NCBI GenBank assembly: GCA_018649725.1
Contig: JABIHH010000083.1
Coordinates: forward strand, 1-64,000
Direction: 5' to 3'
DNA length: 64,000 bases
DNA from: Rhodospirillaceae bacterium
Lineage (GTDB): Bacteria; Pseudomonadota; Alphaproteobacteria; Rhodospirillales; UBA2165
The position numbers and the translations under genes were made by a program. Shown in pieces: positions 34,263-43,078 of this stretch. The notes under the pieces are model-generated. The model had not been told where the DNA came from, searched no databases, and saw nothing but the letters and a program-made list of their open reading frames with translations. Position 1 is the first letter of the stretch; each line of letters opens with the position of its first letter.

Positions 34263-35630
34263 TTATGACTGCTCTCCCGATTTTTCAGCAACGCGGTCTC
34301 TCGCATCGGCCGGTTTCTCAGCAGCCAAATAATTCGCCTGCCCGGCTTTGCGATCAGCACGCTTGGTTTCTTTTTCATTAAAGACTGGCCAGTCATCTGG
34401 AGTGTAGACCGCAAAACGATTGCCTTTCGGTGGTGTTTTACCAAGGCTCAAATCGCGCTCATTGGTTTTGACCGGCGCACCGGTTTGGCCCTCGACTGTC
34501 TCAAGATCGAACCACCAGCGATTTTCGGGATTGCGCTCTCCATAGCGCCATTTGTCATCGAGCCAGATGAGAAAACGCCGGGTAAAGGGCAGTTTGATGG
34601 CCATCCACATGGCTAGCCGGTGCTGCATCAGACCTTCTTTATTCCAAGGACACATTTTCATACAGCGCCCACACGCTGAGCCGCCGGGATTAGTCGTGCG
34701 GTATTTGGTGCAGGCTTCCGAATCCGGCTTCCAGCTCTCATAGCCATTATACATTATCTTCTCGCCCCACGGGATCGCACCACAGGGGCATTCCCGCGCG
34801 CATTTTTGGCATTTGTTGCAAAAATCCTGGAGGCCAAAATCAATCGGCTTGTCAATCGCCAGCGGCATATCTGTCGTCACGACAGCTGTCTTGAGGCGCG
34901 GCCCTATGAACGGATTAAGGATCATCTCGCCGATCCGGCTCATCTCACCCAACCCAGCCAATAAAGAAAGCGGGACATGCTGAACCAAACTGTCCGCATT
35001 GGTATGAGCCCGGGCATCATAACCAAGCCGGCGGATATAATCGGCAATGACGCTGGAAATTTCAGATCCTCTGAGATAGGCCCGAAAGCTTTGGGCGCTC
35101 GAAATCCAATCATCGCCTGACGCCGAATCCATCGTATGGAATCCCTGGTCGATCACTAGGACAATGGCGTATTTATGTTTCACCTTGAGTTCATTGCCTT
35201 CAAGGTCGTGACTGTACCAGCAATAATCCTTAGCTTCGCAGATCCCGGTCAGATCGCTATCAAGAAAATAAGAGAAAGCCTTGATGTGCTCGGAAAGCTT
35301 TTGCGGATCGTTGGGAATAGGTGCTTTTTCAGAGGCCGTCTCGCCGTCTTGAATGGGCACGAGTGTTTCAATGGCGCGGCGCATGGCGGCGGAGACCGGT
35401 GATTTAATGACGAACCGTTTAACTTCGGTTTTCGCCTTTTCACCAAAATCACCAAAGCGCGCCCTAAAAAAACCATTCGCCCGGGCCGGTGTGCGCTTCA
35501 CTTCATCATCGATAATCAGCGTTGTCGTCTCATCAACCCGCTTGATCTTCTCCATCGGATACGGGCCGAGATGCAATGGCCGTTTACGTTTTGAAAATAG
35601 CGATAGCCCCATAGCATTGCCCCATTCCAT
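34263..35630 (-). CDS. Reductive dehalogenase-like iron-sulfur protein
   Basis: This 455-residue cytoplasmic protein resembles the cobalamin-dependent reductive dehalogenase/QueG superfamily. It has two [4Fe-4S] motifs near the C-terminal third: CNKCQKCARECP (CX2CX2CX3CP) and, 26 residues later, CTKYRTTNPGGSACGRCMKMCP (CX12CX2CX3CP), the spacing of dehalogenases. The preceding region (AIVLVIDQGFHTMDSASGD, LGEMSRIGEMILNPFIGPRLKTAVVTTDMPLAIDKPIDFGLQDF) matches the nitroreductase-like cobalamin-binding core. There is no Tat signal and no RdhB-like anchor gene, unlike respiratory enzymes. The starts at 35630 and 35612 are both possible. It heads a minus-strand operon with MarR and EamA and is divergent from an AMP-ligase gene. 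The dehalogenase reaction is an inference from family. Confidence 0.85.
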   Translation of the reverse strand: MEWGNAMGLSLFSKRKRPLHLGPYPMEKIKRVDETTTLIIDDEVKRTPARANGFFRARFGDFGEKAKTEVKRFVIKSPVSAAMRRAIETLVPIQDGETASEKAPIPNDPQKLSEHIKAFSYFLDSDLTGICEAKDYCWYSHDLEGNELKVKHKYAIVLVIDQGFHTMDSASGDDWISSAQSFRAYLRGSEISSVIADYIRRLGYDARAHTNADSLVQHVPLSLLAGLGEMSRIGEMILNPFIGPRLKTAVVTTDMPLAIDKPIDFGLQDFCNKCQKCARECPCGAIPWGEKIMYNGYESWKPDSEACTKYRTTNPGGSACGRCMKMCPWNKEGLMQHRLAMWMAIKLPFTRRFLIWLDDKWRYGERNPENRWWFDLETVEGQTGAPVKTNERDLSLGKTPPKGNRFAVYTPDDWPVFNEKETKRADRKAGQANYLAAEKPADARDRVAEKSGEQS

Positions 35631-35719
35631 CAGATATTGTTAAAACTTTAACAATCGAAAAGAAGGATGTCAAAATACAAACGCTCTGCTAGATTGGCAA
35701 AAAATAGGGAGACACCAAA

Positions 35720-37255
35720 TTGCTTGAAGGCCTGCCGCAGCGAACCGACGGTCAGACGCGTGAAGATTTCGAAACGATCGTTCATGCTTTTCAATATGCC
35801 GTAGAAAATTACCCAAACACGATTGCCATCCGTTGCGGTGAAGATCAGGCGAGCTACCTGGAATATGGTGAGGGCGTAGCGGCCATAGCCGCCTTCCTAA
35901 CCTCACAAGGGATCGTCAAAGGAGAGCGCGTGGCGATTTGTGCCAGCTCAAGCATTTCCTTGCCGATGCTAATCTTTGGTGTGTTGTCAGCCGGAGCCCA
36001 GGCCACGCTGATAAATCCAAACTATACTGAACGAGAAATAAATCCTCTCTTGGATATCTCCGAGCCAAAGTTGATATTTCATGACGCAACTTCTCAGGCA
36101 GCGATAGAAAACGCCAGTGAAGGGCGCGAGATCCGGCTTATCGACACCGCTGAGCCGGCAGAAAATTGGCAAGACAAATCCGTCACATCACTGCCGAGTG
36201 CATTGCCCAGGGCAGAGGACGGCGCCATCATCATGTTTACTGGTGGCACAACGGGCGTCTCCAAGGGCGTGCCGCATAGTCACGCCAAAGTCATTGCCGC
36301 GATGCAAATCCAAGAAGATCGGTGGCCGACGGATATTGGCACCGATATCTGGCTCAACGTGCCGCCCTTGTTTCACATTACCGGTTTGTACCACGGCTGT
36401 TTCCAGCCCATCTACGGCTGCAACGGAACAGTTCTACTGCCCCGCTTTCATCCTGAACTGGTATTGGAAGCCATCGAGAAACAAGGCATCACAACTATAA
36501 TCGTTGGCGTTCCGACGGCTTATGCCGCCATGCTCGGCTATCCAGGATTGGACGACATCGATTTTTCGGCCGTCAAATATTGCGGTAGTGGCGGCGCCGC
36601 GCTTGCCGATAAGATTAAGACCGAATGGCAAACCCGCACTGGCGTTCCAGCACTCGAAGGCTACGGTATGACCGAAGGCGCGCCGACTTGCAACAATCCC
36701 TATGTTGGCCAGCGTAAATCCTATTCAGCTGGCCAGCCTGTTGCTTGCCTCGACTTTCGCATTGTAGACCTTGAAACCGGCACCAAGGAAATGCCAATTG
36801 GCGAAAGCGGCGAAATTACCGTAAAAGGCCCGCATATTGCCGATGAATATTTCAACAATGAAGTAGCGACCCAGGCAGCCTTTCGAGACGGTTGGCTCCA
36901 TACCGGGGACGTCGCCTATCTCGATGAGGATGGTTTTGTATTTATTGTCGATCGCAGCAAAGATATGGCGATTGTCTCCGGCTACAACGTCTTCCCACGT
37001 GAAATCGATGAAGTCTTGATGGCGCATCCAAAAATACTGGAGGCAGCCGCCATTGGCGTGCCGGATGACTACCGGGGCGAAGTGATCAAGGCCTATGTCT
37101 CGGTGCGCGAAGGCGAAAATCTGAGCGAGGAAGAACTACTCGCCTATTGCGCCGACAATCTAGTGAAGTACAAAATTCCGGCAATCATCGAATTTACCGA
37201 TAGCTTGCCTAAAACACCGGTCGGTAAAATTGATAAAAAGCGGCTAAAGGCTTAG
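35720..37255 (+). CDS. AMP-forming acyl-CoA synthetase/ligase (first copy)
   Basis: This 511-residue adenylate-forming enzyme activates a carboxylic acid with ATP and CoA. The start is TTG at 35720, preceded by a GGGAG-like site. Motifs include the P-loop-like IMFTGGTTGVSKGVPHSH (about residues 170-187), the A5 region GYGMTEGAPT, the A7-A8 region GWLHTGDVAYLDEDGFVFIVDRSKDMAIVSGYNVFPREIDEVL and the catalytic lysine in KTPVGKIDKKRLK at the C-terminus. It is closest in style to long-chain or aryl-acyl CoA ligases. It lies divergent from the dehalogenase-like gene across an 89-bp gap and overlaps the convergent EamA gene by 4 bp. Confidence 0.93.
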   Translation: MLEGLPQRTDGQTREDFETIVHAFQYAVENYPNTIAIRCGEDQASYLEYGEGVAAIAAFLTSQGIVKGERVAICASSSISLPMLIFGVLSAGAQATLINPNYTEREINPLLDISEPKLIFHDATSQAAIENASEGREIRLIDTAEPAENWQDKSVTSLPSALPRAEDGAIIMFTGGTTGVSKGVPHSHAKVIAAMQIQEDRWPTDIGTDIWLNVPPLFHITGLYHGCFQPIYGCNGTVLLPRFHPELVLEAIEKQGITTIIVGVPTAYAAMLGYPGLDDIDFSAVKYCGSGGAALADKIKTEWQTRTGVPALEGYGMTEGAPTCNNPYVGQRKSYSAGQPVACLDFRIVDLETGTKEMPIGESGEITVKGPHIADEYFNNEVATQAAFRDGWLHTGDVAYLDEDGFVFIVDRSKDMAIVSGYNVFPREIDEVLMAHPKILEAAAIGVPDDYRGEVIKAYVSVREGENLSEEELLAYCADNLVKYKIPAIIEFTDSLPKTPVGKIDKKRLKA

Positions 37256-38178
37256 TGACGGGAAATAAAACGGTCCAATAAACCAAACGCCATCAACATA
37301 CCGAACGAGACGATCAGCAGGCCGGTCATTTCAAGCATGGTTGGGTACTCGCCCAATATCGGAATAGCCAGCAGGACGGTGATGCCGGGAACGAGTGTCG
37401 GAAAAACCGCTGCTCGACCAACGCCAATAATTGTAATCGCCCGCGTATAGACGATGATGGCAACAACGGCGGTCAAAAATCCTTGGAAAAAGCCGTGCGC
37501 GACAATCTCTGTAACCGAGGCTTCAAATAAGCTTGAGCCAAAGAACAGGAAGTAAAATGGCAAATAGAGAACCATCGACCATACCGACACCAAAGCCGCC
37601 GCATGAAAGGAATTGACCGAATAATAGCGCGCCGACACCGTAAACATGGCCCACAATACGCCCGCCGCGACATACATGAGATCACCGATCCAGGTACCTT
37701 CACCCCGCCCTTGCAAGCCTTCCCAACCCGTCAACGCCACACCAGAGAGAATGATGATGATAGCGATCAAGCGAATTCTGCTGGGTTTTTCTTTAAGGAT
37801 CAGCCAACTGCCGATCGTTGAGGCAGTTAACTGCGTGCTGGGCGTGATCACACCAAAGTGACCCGCGGGTGCAAACTCCAACCCACCCGTTGCAAATAGA
37901 ACATAGGGCAGTCCCGCACCGCTAACGATCAGAACAGCCGCCTGCCAGCTTAAATCGCCGAAGCCAAAAAAGCCGAGGCGGAGCTTCCAAAACAATGGCA
38001 GTAAAATGACCCCGGCGACGCCAAGCCGTAACGCGGTCAAATCCATTGCTGAGAGCGATTGATTGATGCCAAACGCCGAAACGGCAGGCCAGACACCCCA
38101 AATGAAGGCCGCGATTAAGCCAAAGACAATCGCGGCCGGCACCGAGCTAAATTTTTGCGGATGAGTTGTATTCACCAA
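37252..38178 (-). CDS. EamA-family (DMT) transporter (second copy)
   Basis: This 308-residue membrane protein has ten helices in two EamA modules. Features include IAAFIWGVWPAVSAFGINQSLSAMDLTALRLGVAGVILLPLFW, GHFGVITPSTQLTASTIGSWLILKEKPSRIRLIAIIIILSGVALTG and the C-terminal RAAVFPTLVPGITVLLAIPILGEYPTMLEMTGLLIVSFGM. It differs from the copy at 32943 (first) and is not a recent duplicate. It is convergent with the AMP-ligase gene, overlapping it by 4 bp, so the two genes share sequence at their ends. The substrate is unknown. Confidence 0.93.
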   Translation of the reverse strand: MVNTTHPQKFSSVPAAIVFGLIAAFIWGVWPAVSAFGINQSLSAMDLTALRLGVAGVILLPLFWKLRLGFFGFGDLSWQAAVLIVSGAGLPYVLFATGGLEFAPAGHFGVITPSTQLTASTIGSWLILKEKPSRIRLIAIIIILSGVALTGWEGLQGRGEGTWIGDLMYVAAGVLWAMFTVSARYYSVNSFHAAALVSVWSMVLYLPFYFLFFGSSLFEASVTEIVAHGFFQGFLTAVVAIIVYTRAITIIGVGRAAVFPTLVPGITVLLAIPILGEYPTMLEMTGLLIVSFGMLMAFGLLDRFISRH

Positions 38179-38268
38179 GGGGTTCCAGAGCGCTAGTCAA
38201 TCAGATCAACTAGGTTAGAACTCAATTCCCCGGCAAGATCAACCGAAGGTATTTGAAACTAAATCGAC

Positions 38269-38445
38269 TTAGTGACGATCGCGCGTAAACTCATCGCTGC
38301 GGATCAGTTTCATCGTGTCATCCCAATTATTGCGAAAGCACACATCAACGGCATCGCGATAGCCAAGTGAATGGACGAGATTTTTGGCCAGATAAAATTG
38401 ATAAGTCGTATTGTCGTATGTTGGTTTTTGATTTTGCTGTTCCAT
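38269..38445 (-). CDS. Small conserved-looking hypothetical protein
   Basis: This is a 58-residue soluble protein (MEQQNQKPTYDNTTYQFY... ending FTRDRH), with no signal or membrane segment. The ATG at 38445 follows AAGGTG and was chosen over two in-frame ATGs upstream, which give a longer but less natural N-terminus. The sequence is aromatic- and asparagine-rich and has a single cysteine (VDVCFRNN). I do not recognise a family. The 220 bp upstream to the next gene hold AT-rich sequence and presumably the two divergent promoters; I see nothing else there. Confidence 0.55.
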   Translation of the reverse strand: MEQQNQKPTYDNTTYQFYLAKNLVHSLGYRDAVDVCFRNNWDDTMKLIRSDEFTRDRH

Positions 38446-38665
38446 ATCACACACACCTTTTTGGGCTGTATTCAATTTCGCCATAAATTTTAAGTGGTGA
38501 CACTTTAGCCTGTGAATGTAACTACAATATGGCAGCAATGTGAAGAGTTGTGCTTATTTGTATCATTGTATTTCCAAATAAAAACTCCCACCTATTTCAC
38601 GGGGAAATAAAAATGACGGTGTTTGGGATATAAGTATTAAGGACTGGTATTGGGAATGGTGTGAT

Positions 38666-39427
38666 ATGACTAAAATTTTTCTCACTTTTGTTACAATATC
38701 CTGTGTCGTAATCGGCTCCGCAACTGCCGAGCCAATTAAGCTGTCCTATAATTCAGACTGGCCACCCTATTCCTCCGGTGTCGGCAAAAAAGTCAATGGA
38801 ATCCTCCCGGACTTAATGCGTGAGATTATCGAAAACCGAATGGGTCTAGAGGTCGAGCAAAGGGGAACGGCTTGGAAGCGCGTCCAGTTGAGGGTCAAGA
38901 AAGGCCTCTCAGATATTTTTGTCACCGTACCGACGGCAACGCGAAAAAAATATGCCATTTCTTCCAAAGGCATTGTTTATTCGCTGGAAATGCGTGCTGT
39001 TGTCAAAAAGGGCAGCACCGCCCATGAGAGCCTCCAAAACGACCCCGGTATTGAAACGTTTCACAAACTTCGAGTCTGCGATATTTTAGGCAATGGATTT
39101 GCCCAAAATTTTTATGGTAAACACAAAATCGACTTCATGACTGCTTCGAATGTCAGTGCCTGTCTTCGCATGGAGAATATTAACCGGGCTGACGTCCTAA
39201 TCCAGCCCCTGGCGATTGCCTCAACCGCCATCAAATCTTTTGGACTTGAAAAAGTTCTCATTACTCTCCCGAAGGTGTATTCAAAAATGGGCTTTACGCT
39301 TTTACAGTCAAAAAAATCAAGCCTTCAGCCAGAATTCATCAGAAAATTTGACGCCACGCTTGCGAAAATGAAAGAAGATGGCTCATACGATGCGTTGGTA
39401 AAACGTCTCAGAGCCAAAAATTACTAA
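38666..39427 (+). CDS. Periplasmic solute-binding protein, type 3 family
   Basis: This 253-residue protein has a signal peptide (cleavage near TAEP, residue 22) and an SBP_bac_3-like fold: IKLSYNSDWPPYSSGVGKKVNGILPDLMREIIENRMGLEVEQRGTAWKRVQLRVKKGLSDIFVTVPTATRKKYAISS. That is the amino-acid-binding type domain with the usual WPPY motif and GLSDI loop. The second lobe (VCDILGNGFAQNFYG, CLRMENINRADVLIQPLAIAS) is present. No ABC permease gene is nearby, so it may work with a distant transporter or act as a sensor. It is monocistronic, with about 120 bp to the next gene. Confidence 0.82.
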   Translation: MTKIFLTFVTISCVVIGSATAEPIKLSYNSDWPPYSSGVGKKVNGILPDLMREIIENRMGLEVEQRGTAWKRVQLRVKKGLSDIFVTVPTATRKKYAISSKGIVYSLEMRAVVKKGSTAHESLQNDPGIETFHKLRVCDILGNGFAQNFYGKHKIDFMTASNVSACLRMENINRADVLIQPLAIASTAIKSFGLEKVLITLPKVYSKMGFTLLQSKKSSLQPEFIRKFDATLAKMKEDGSYDALVKRLRAKNY

Positions 39428-39549
39428 ATCAACGCGGCCCTTTACCGCTCCTTAACATAAATTCTTCAAGATAACCCAAGATTCAGGCTATGAGCGGCTA
39501 ATCCCCAATTGTGCGGTCCGTTTAGCTCTTTTTGTGGAATGACAGCCTT

Positions 39550-41421
39550 ATGGGCAATCAAGCACTAAAATCGAACACATTTTCAAAAGCGGAACAATTT
39601 CACCGTGCAGGTAATCTTGCCGAGGCTGAAACGGTTTACCGTCAGGTCCTCAAAAGTGATCCGGAACATAGTGAAGCTCTTCGTTTGCTGGGATTGCTGG
39701 CCCATCAAACTGGCCATGGTCGACAAGCCGCCGACTTGATCGCCAGAGCCATTAAGGCGCAACCGGAAAATATTGAAGCCCATTTTAATCTCGGCATTGT
39801 TCATCTCGATCAAGGCCAAGCGGCAAAAGCGGTTGATGCTTTCAAAGCGGCGCTGGAAATTGAGCCAAAAAATTTCTCCTGTCTGGTCAATTTAGGCAAT
39901 GCGCTCGTCGCCGCGGAACGCTTTGAAGAAGCGGCCCAACACTCAGAACTCGCCCTTAAGGTCGAGGCAAACAATGTCGAAGCCTTGAGTAATCTTGGCC
40001 AGGCGTTCAGTAAGATGGGTAGGCTGAGCGAAGCGATGAATGTTCTCCGCCGAGCCGTTCTTTACCGGCCCAATGATGGCCGCCTGCTCAATAATCTTGG
40101 CATTGTCGAGCAAGCTCTCGGGCTCTTGGAATATGCCAATACGACCTTCGAGCAAGCTCTTAAAGTCGATCCGAACTGCAAATTGGCCGAGCGGAACATA
40201 TTGATCAACACGCTCAATTTGCCACATCAAACTTCCGAAAATCTGTTCAAAGTCCATCAGGCTTATGGTGAGAAATATAACCGACCCGGAATTGATGCTG
40301 ATAAATTTACCTCGCGAGATCGGGATATCAACCGCAAGCTCCGTATTGGCTATTTATCCTCCGATTTTCGAGCCCATCCCGTGGGCTTTAATTTGTTGCC
40401 CCTGATCGAGCATCATGATCGCTCGGAAATCGAGATCTATATCTACAGCGAAAATGAAGTCTCTGATTTCGTAACGGAACAATTTGAAGCCGCCACCGAT
40501 CAATGGCAGGGCACAACCGGCAAAACCGACGGTCAAATTGCCCGCCAGATTGAGGCTGACCAGATCGATATTTTAGTCAGCCTGGCCGGGCGATTTAATC
40601 TCAACCGCCCGACAGTGACAGCTCATCGCGCCGCGCCAGTTCAAATCAGCTTTCATGATTGTGCGACATCGGGCTTGGCAGAAATGGACTATTGGCTCAC
40701 CGATAAAGCCTTACATCCTGCCGAAACATCAGAAAAATTCACGGAAGAACTCTATCGCCTGCCCCAGTTCTACCAATTTGCGCCACCCACTGATTTCCCG
40801 GAAATCTCTGCCTTGCCGCTGGAGCAGAACGGGTTTATCACCTTTGGCTGCTTCAACAAGCCGGAAAAAATAAATGATCACGTGATCGCACTTTGGGCCG
40901 ATGTTCTGGCCTCGGTCGCTCATTCGAAGCTGTTTTTCAAATATCGTGATTACTTCAATGACCCCGCCCTTATCCGTCACTGGCAGGATAAATTCGCTCA
41001 TTTTGGCATTACCGAAGACCGGCTGCTATTTGCCGGCAACATTGATAATCGCGAGGCGCACTTAAACCTTTATCAGTACGTCGACATCGCCCTCGATCCA
41101 TTTCCATTTAACGGCGCAACGACAAGTTTTGAAGCCCTCGCCATGGGTGTGCCCGTCATTGCTTTACGAGGCCAGCATTTTGTCGATCGTGTCGCAGCTT
41201 CCTTATTAAGCGCGATCGGATTGGATCATTTGGCGGCAGACAGCCATAAAGAATATATCGAGGCGGCACGCCAATTGACCTGCAATCTGAGCGATTTGAG
41301 CGATCTGCGCCGGACCTTACGTCAGCGCCTGATCTCTTCGCCGCTCTGCGATGGGGAGCAATATGCGAAGAGCGTCGAAATCGCCTACCGCGAAATGTGG
41401 CGCCGCTGGAGCTCAAAATAG
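39550..41421 (+). CDS. TPR-containing SPINDLY/OGT-like glycosyltransferase
   Basis: This is a 623-residue cytoplasmic protein. The N-terminal third (about residues 10-210) is made of TPR repeats (for example AEAETVYRQVLKSDPEHSEALRLLGLLAHQTGH and NIEAHFNLGIVHLDQGQAAKAVDAFKAALEIEPKN). The C-terminal half is a glycosyltransferase family 41-type domain: YLSSDFRAHPVGFNLLPLIEHHDR, AAPVQISFHDCATSGLAEMDYW, FGCFNKPEKINDHVIALWADVL and PFPFNGATTSFEALAMGVPVIALRGQHFVDRVAASLL. Eukaryotic members attach GlcNAc or fucose to proteins; bacterial roles are mostly unknown. The ATG at 39550 was chosen over a TTG six codons upstream. The next gene starts 12 bp downstream, suggesting co-transcription. Confidence 0.9.
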   Translation: MGNQALKSNTFSKAEQFHRAGNLAEAETVYRQVLKSDPEHSEALRLLGLLAHQTGHGRQAADLIARAIKAQPENIEAHFNLGIVHLDQGQAAKAVDAFKAALEIEPKNFSCLVNLGNALVAAERFEEAAQHSELALKVEANNVEALSNLGQAFSKMGRLSEAMNVLRRAVLYRPNDGRLLNNLGIVEQALGLLEYANTTFEQALKVDPNCKLAERNILINTLNLPHQTSENLFKVHQAYGEKYNRPGIDADKFTSRDRDINRKLRIGYLSSDFRAHPVGFNLLPLIEHHDRSEIEIYIYSENEVSDFVTEQFEAATDQWQGTTGKTDGQIARQIEADQIDILVSLAGRFNLNRPTVTAHRAAPVQISFHDCATSGLAEMDYWLTDKALHPAETSEKFTEELYRLPQFYQFAPPTDFPEISALPLEQNGFITFGCFNKPEKINDHVIALWADVLASVAHSKLFFKYRDYFNDPALIRHWQDKFAHFGITEDRLLFAGNIDNREAHLNLYQYVDIALDPFPFNGATTSFEALAMGVPVIALRGQHFVDRVAASLLSAIGLDHLAADSHKEYIEAARQLTCNLSDLSDLRRTLRQRLISSPLCDGEQYAKSVEIAYREMWRRWSSK

Positions 41422-41433
41422 AAAGGAAGCCTC

Positions 41434-42573
41434 TTGCCAAATCTCGGCCCCAATCAAAGCCTCATCGATGTTCCAGGATCGAAAAAAGCGCTGACAACAC
41501 CGGCATTGATACTCGATTTGGATGCTTTTGAAGCCAATCTAGCCAACCATACCAGGTTATGTGGTGAGGCCGGCATCCGGTTGCGGCCGCATTCCAAGAC
41601 CCATAAATGCTCCGAGATTGCCCGTCGTCAATTGGCCGCTGGCGCGCTCGGGGTCTGTTGCGCGACACTGCATGAAGCCAACATCATGATCGATGCGGGC
41701 ATAACCGGCGTGCTGATCACGTCGCCGGTTGTCGGTGCAGCCAAAATCAACCGGCTGATTCAATTAAACAAAAACACCGAGAAACTGAAACTCGTTGCCG
41801 ACAACCCCACCAATGTTTCAGATTTATCCAACACGGCAACACGTGAAAATACGACGCTCGATGTCTTAGTCGACATCGATGTAGGCATGGCCAGAACCGG
41901 CATCCACGCCGTCAGCGAAATTATTGCCCAGGCGAGATTGATCAGCGACAGCCCCGGCTTAACCTACGCCGGCATCCAAGCCTATTCCGGCAGAGTTCAA
42001 CATATTGAAGACTATCTAGAGCGCGAAAAAGAATATGGTGAACAGCTCGATTATTTAGAGACAATTGTCAAAGCCTTGGCTGATGCTAGGCTAAAACCTG
42101 GCATTATTTCCGGCGGCGGCACCGGCACCCATGCAATTGACTGTATCCGCAAGATTTTTACAGAACACCAAACCGGCTCCTATATATTCATGGATGTCGA
42201 ATATAATGCCGTTGAATTGGTCAAAGATGCCTCTTCTCCCTTTGCAACCTCGCTCTATATGCAATGCACAGTCATCAGCAATAATGCCGGCGGTTTTGTC
42301 ACGATTGATGGCGGCTATAAATGTTTTGCGACAGATGGTCCAAAACCGGAGGTCGCAACCGAGTCTCTTCCCGGATCGAGCTATGATCGGTTTGGTGATG
42401 AACATGGGAAAATAATTCTCGGCGAACAATGCCAAAAGCCGATTATCGGCACGCCGGTCACCCTAATCACGCCGCATTGCGATCCGACCGTCAATCTCCA
42501 TAACTACTTACATTGTGTACGGGGCGATAAATTGGTCGACATCTGGCCTATTGATGCACGGGGTGTTCTTTAG
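41434..42573 (+). CDS. D-threonine aldolase/D-serine dehydratase-like PLP protein
   Basis: This 379-residue protein has the alanine-racemase-like N-terminal barrel with the PLP lysine in LRPHSKTHKCSEIA (about residue 50). The D-serine dehydratase-like C-terminal domain carries probable metal ligands in LITPHCDPTVNLH (about 347-359). This arrangement is shared by D-threonine aldolase, D-serine dehydratase and related DSD1 enzymes. TPALILDLDAFEANLANH at the N-terminus and DIDVGMARTGI in the middle support the assignment. The start is TTG at 41434 after AAGGAAG. It converges with the next gene and overlaps it by 26 bp. The substrate cannot be fixed from sequence. Confidence 0.9.
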   Translation: MPNLGPNQSLIDVPGSKKALTTPALILDLDAFEANLANHTRLCGEAGIRLRPHSKTHKCSEIARRQLAAGALGVCCATLHEANIMIDAGITGVLITSPVVGAAKINRLIQLNKNTEKLKLVADNPTNVSDLSNTATRENTTLDVLVDIDVGMARTGIHAVSEIIAQARLISDSPGLTYAGIQAYSGRVQHIEDYLEREKEYGEQLDYLETIVKALADARLKPGIISGGGTGTHAIDCIRKIFTEHQTGSYIFMDVEYNAVELVKDASSPFATSLYMQCTVISNNAGGFVTIDGGYKCFATDGPKPEVATESLPGSSYDRFGDEHGKIILGEQCQKPIIGTPVTLITPHCDPTVNLHNYLHCVRGDKLVDIWPIDARGVL

Positions 42574-43036
42574 AGAATTCTATTTCGCAGTTCAGCGGTA
42601 AACCCAGCCAGGATATTAATTTAGCTTTTTCACGGAAAGGTTTTCTTTCGATGCCCGACGGCGTTAGACGCGTGCTCACACCAATTTGGTGGACAATCGA
42701 ATAGTCACGCACCGAATTTACCAGCCAACCTATCTTACACTGGCCAAGCATTTTGGGCAGATTTCTGGTTAATTCGGTTCTAATTTCGTCTTTAAAGTAA
42801 CTGTATTCGTAGTCTGGATGAAATTCACAATCGGATAAATCCCGATAAATATTCATTCCCAATTCGTACAATGGATGTCCGACAAGCTGATATAGGGCGG
42901 CGACACCCTCAGCTTTTTTATATTCACCTTTTTGCCGGATGAGCGCACAATTGACGCTGGGATCGATATAGTAATCATCGATCATTTCTGACGGGACCCC
43001 CCCATTAAAAAATGTCCACAAACGGGCTAATGGCAT
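42548..43036 (-). CDS. Hypothetical protein
   Basis: This is a 162-residue soluble protein (MPLARLWTFFNGGVPSEMIDDYYIDPSVNCAL...). The sequence is rich in tyrosine and charged residues. I recognise no motif with confidence; it has no signal peptide. Its 3' end overlaps the convergent PLP-enzyme gene by 26 bp. It is the downstream neighbour of purC on the same strand, 42 bp beyond the purC stop. It is supported by length and by codon use similar to its neighbours, not by family recognition. Confidence 0.55.
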   Translation of the reverse strand: MPLARLWTFFNGGVPSEMIDDYYIDPSVNCALIRQKGEYKKAEGVAALYQLVGHPLYELGMNIYRDLSDCEFHPDYEYSYFKDEIRTELTRNLPKMLGQCKIGWLVNSVRDYSIVHQIGVSTRLTPSGIERKPFREKAKLISWLGLPLNCEIEFSKEHPVHQ

Positions 43037-43078
43037 ATGGGGTTCATACTTGGTTATTCAAGCCGTCTTTTAAAAAAA

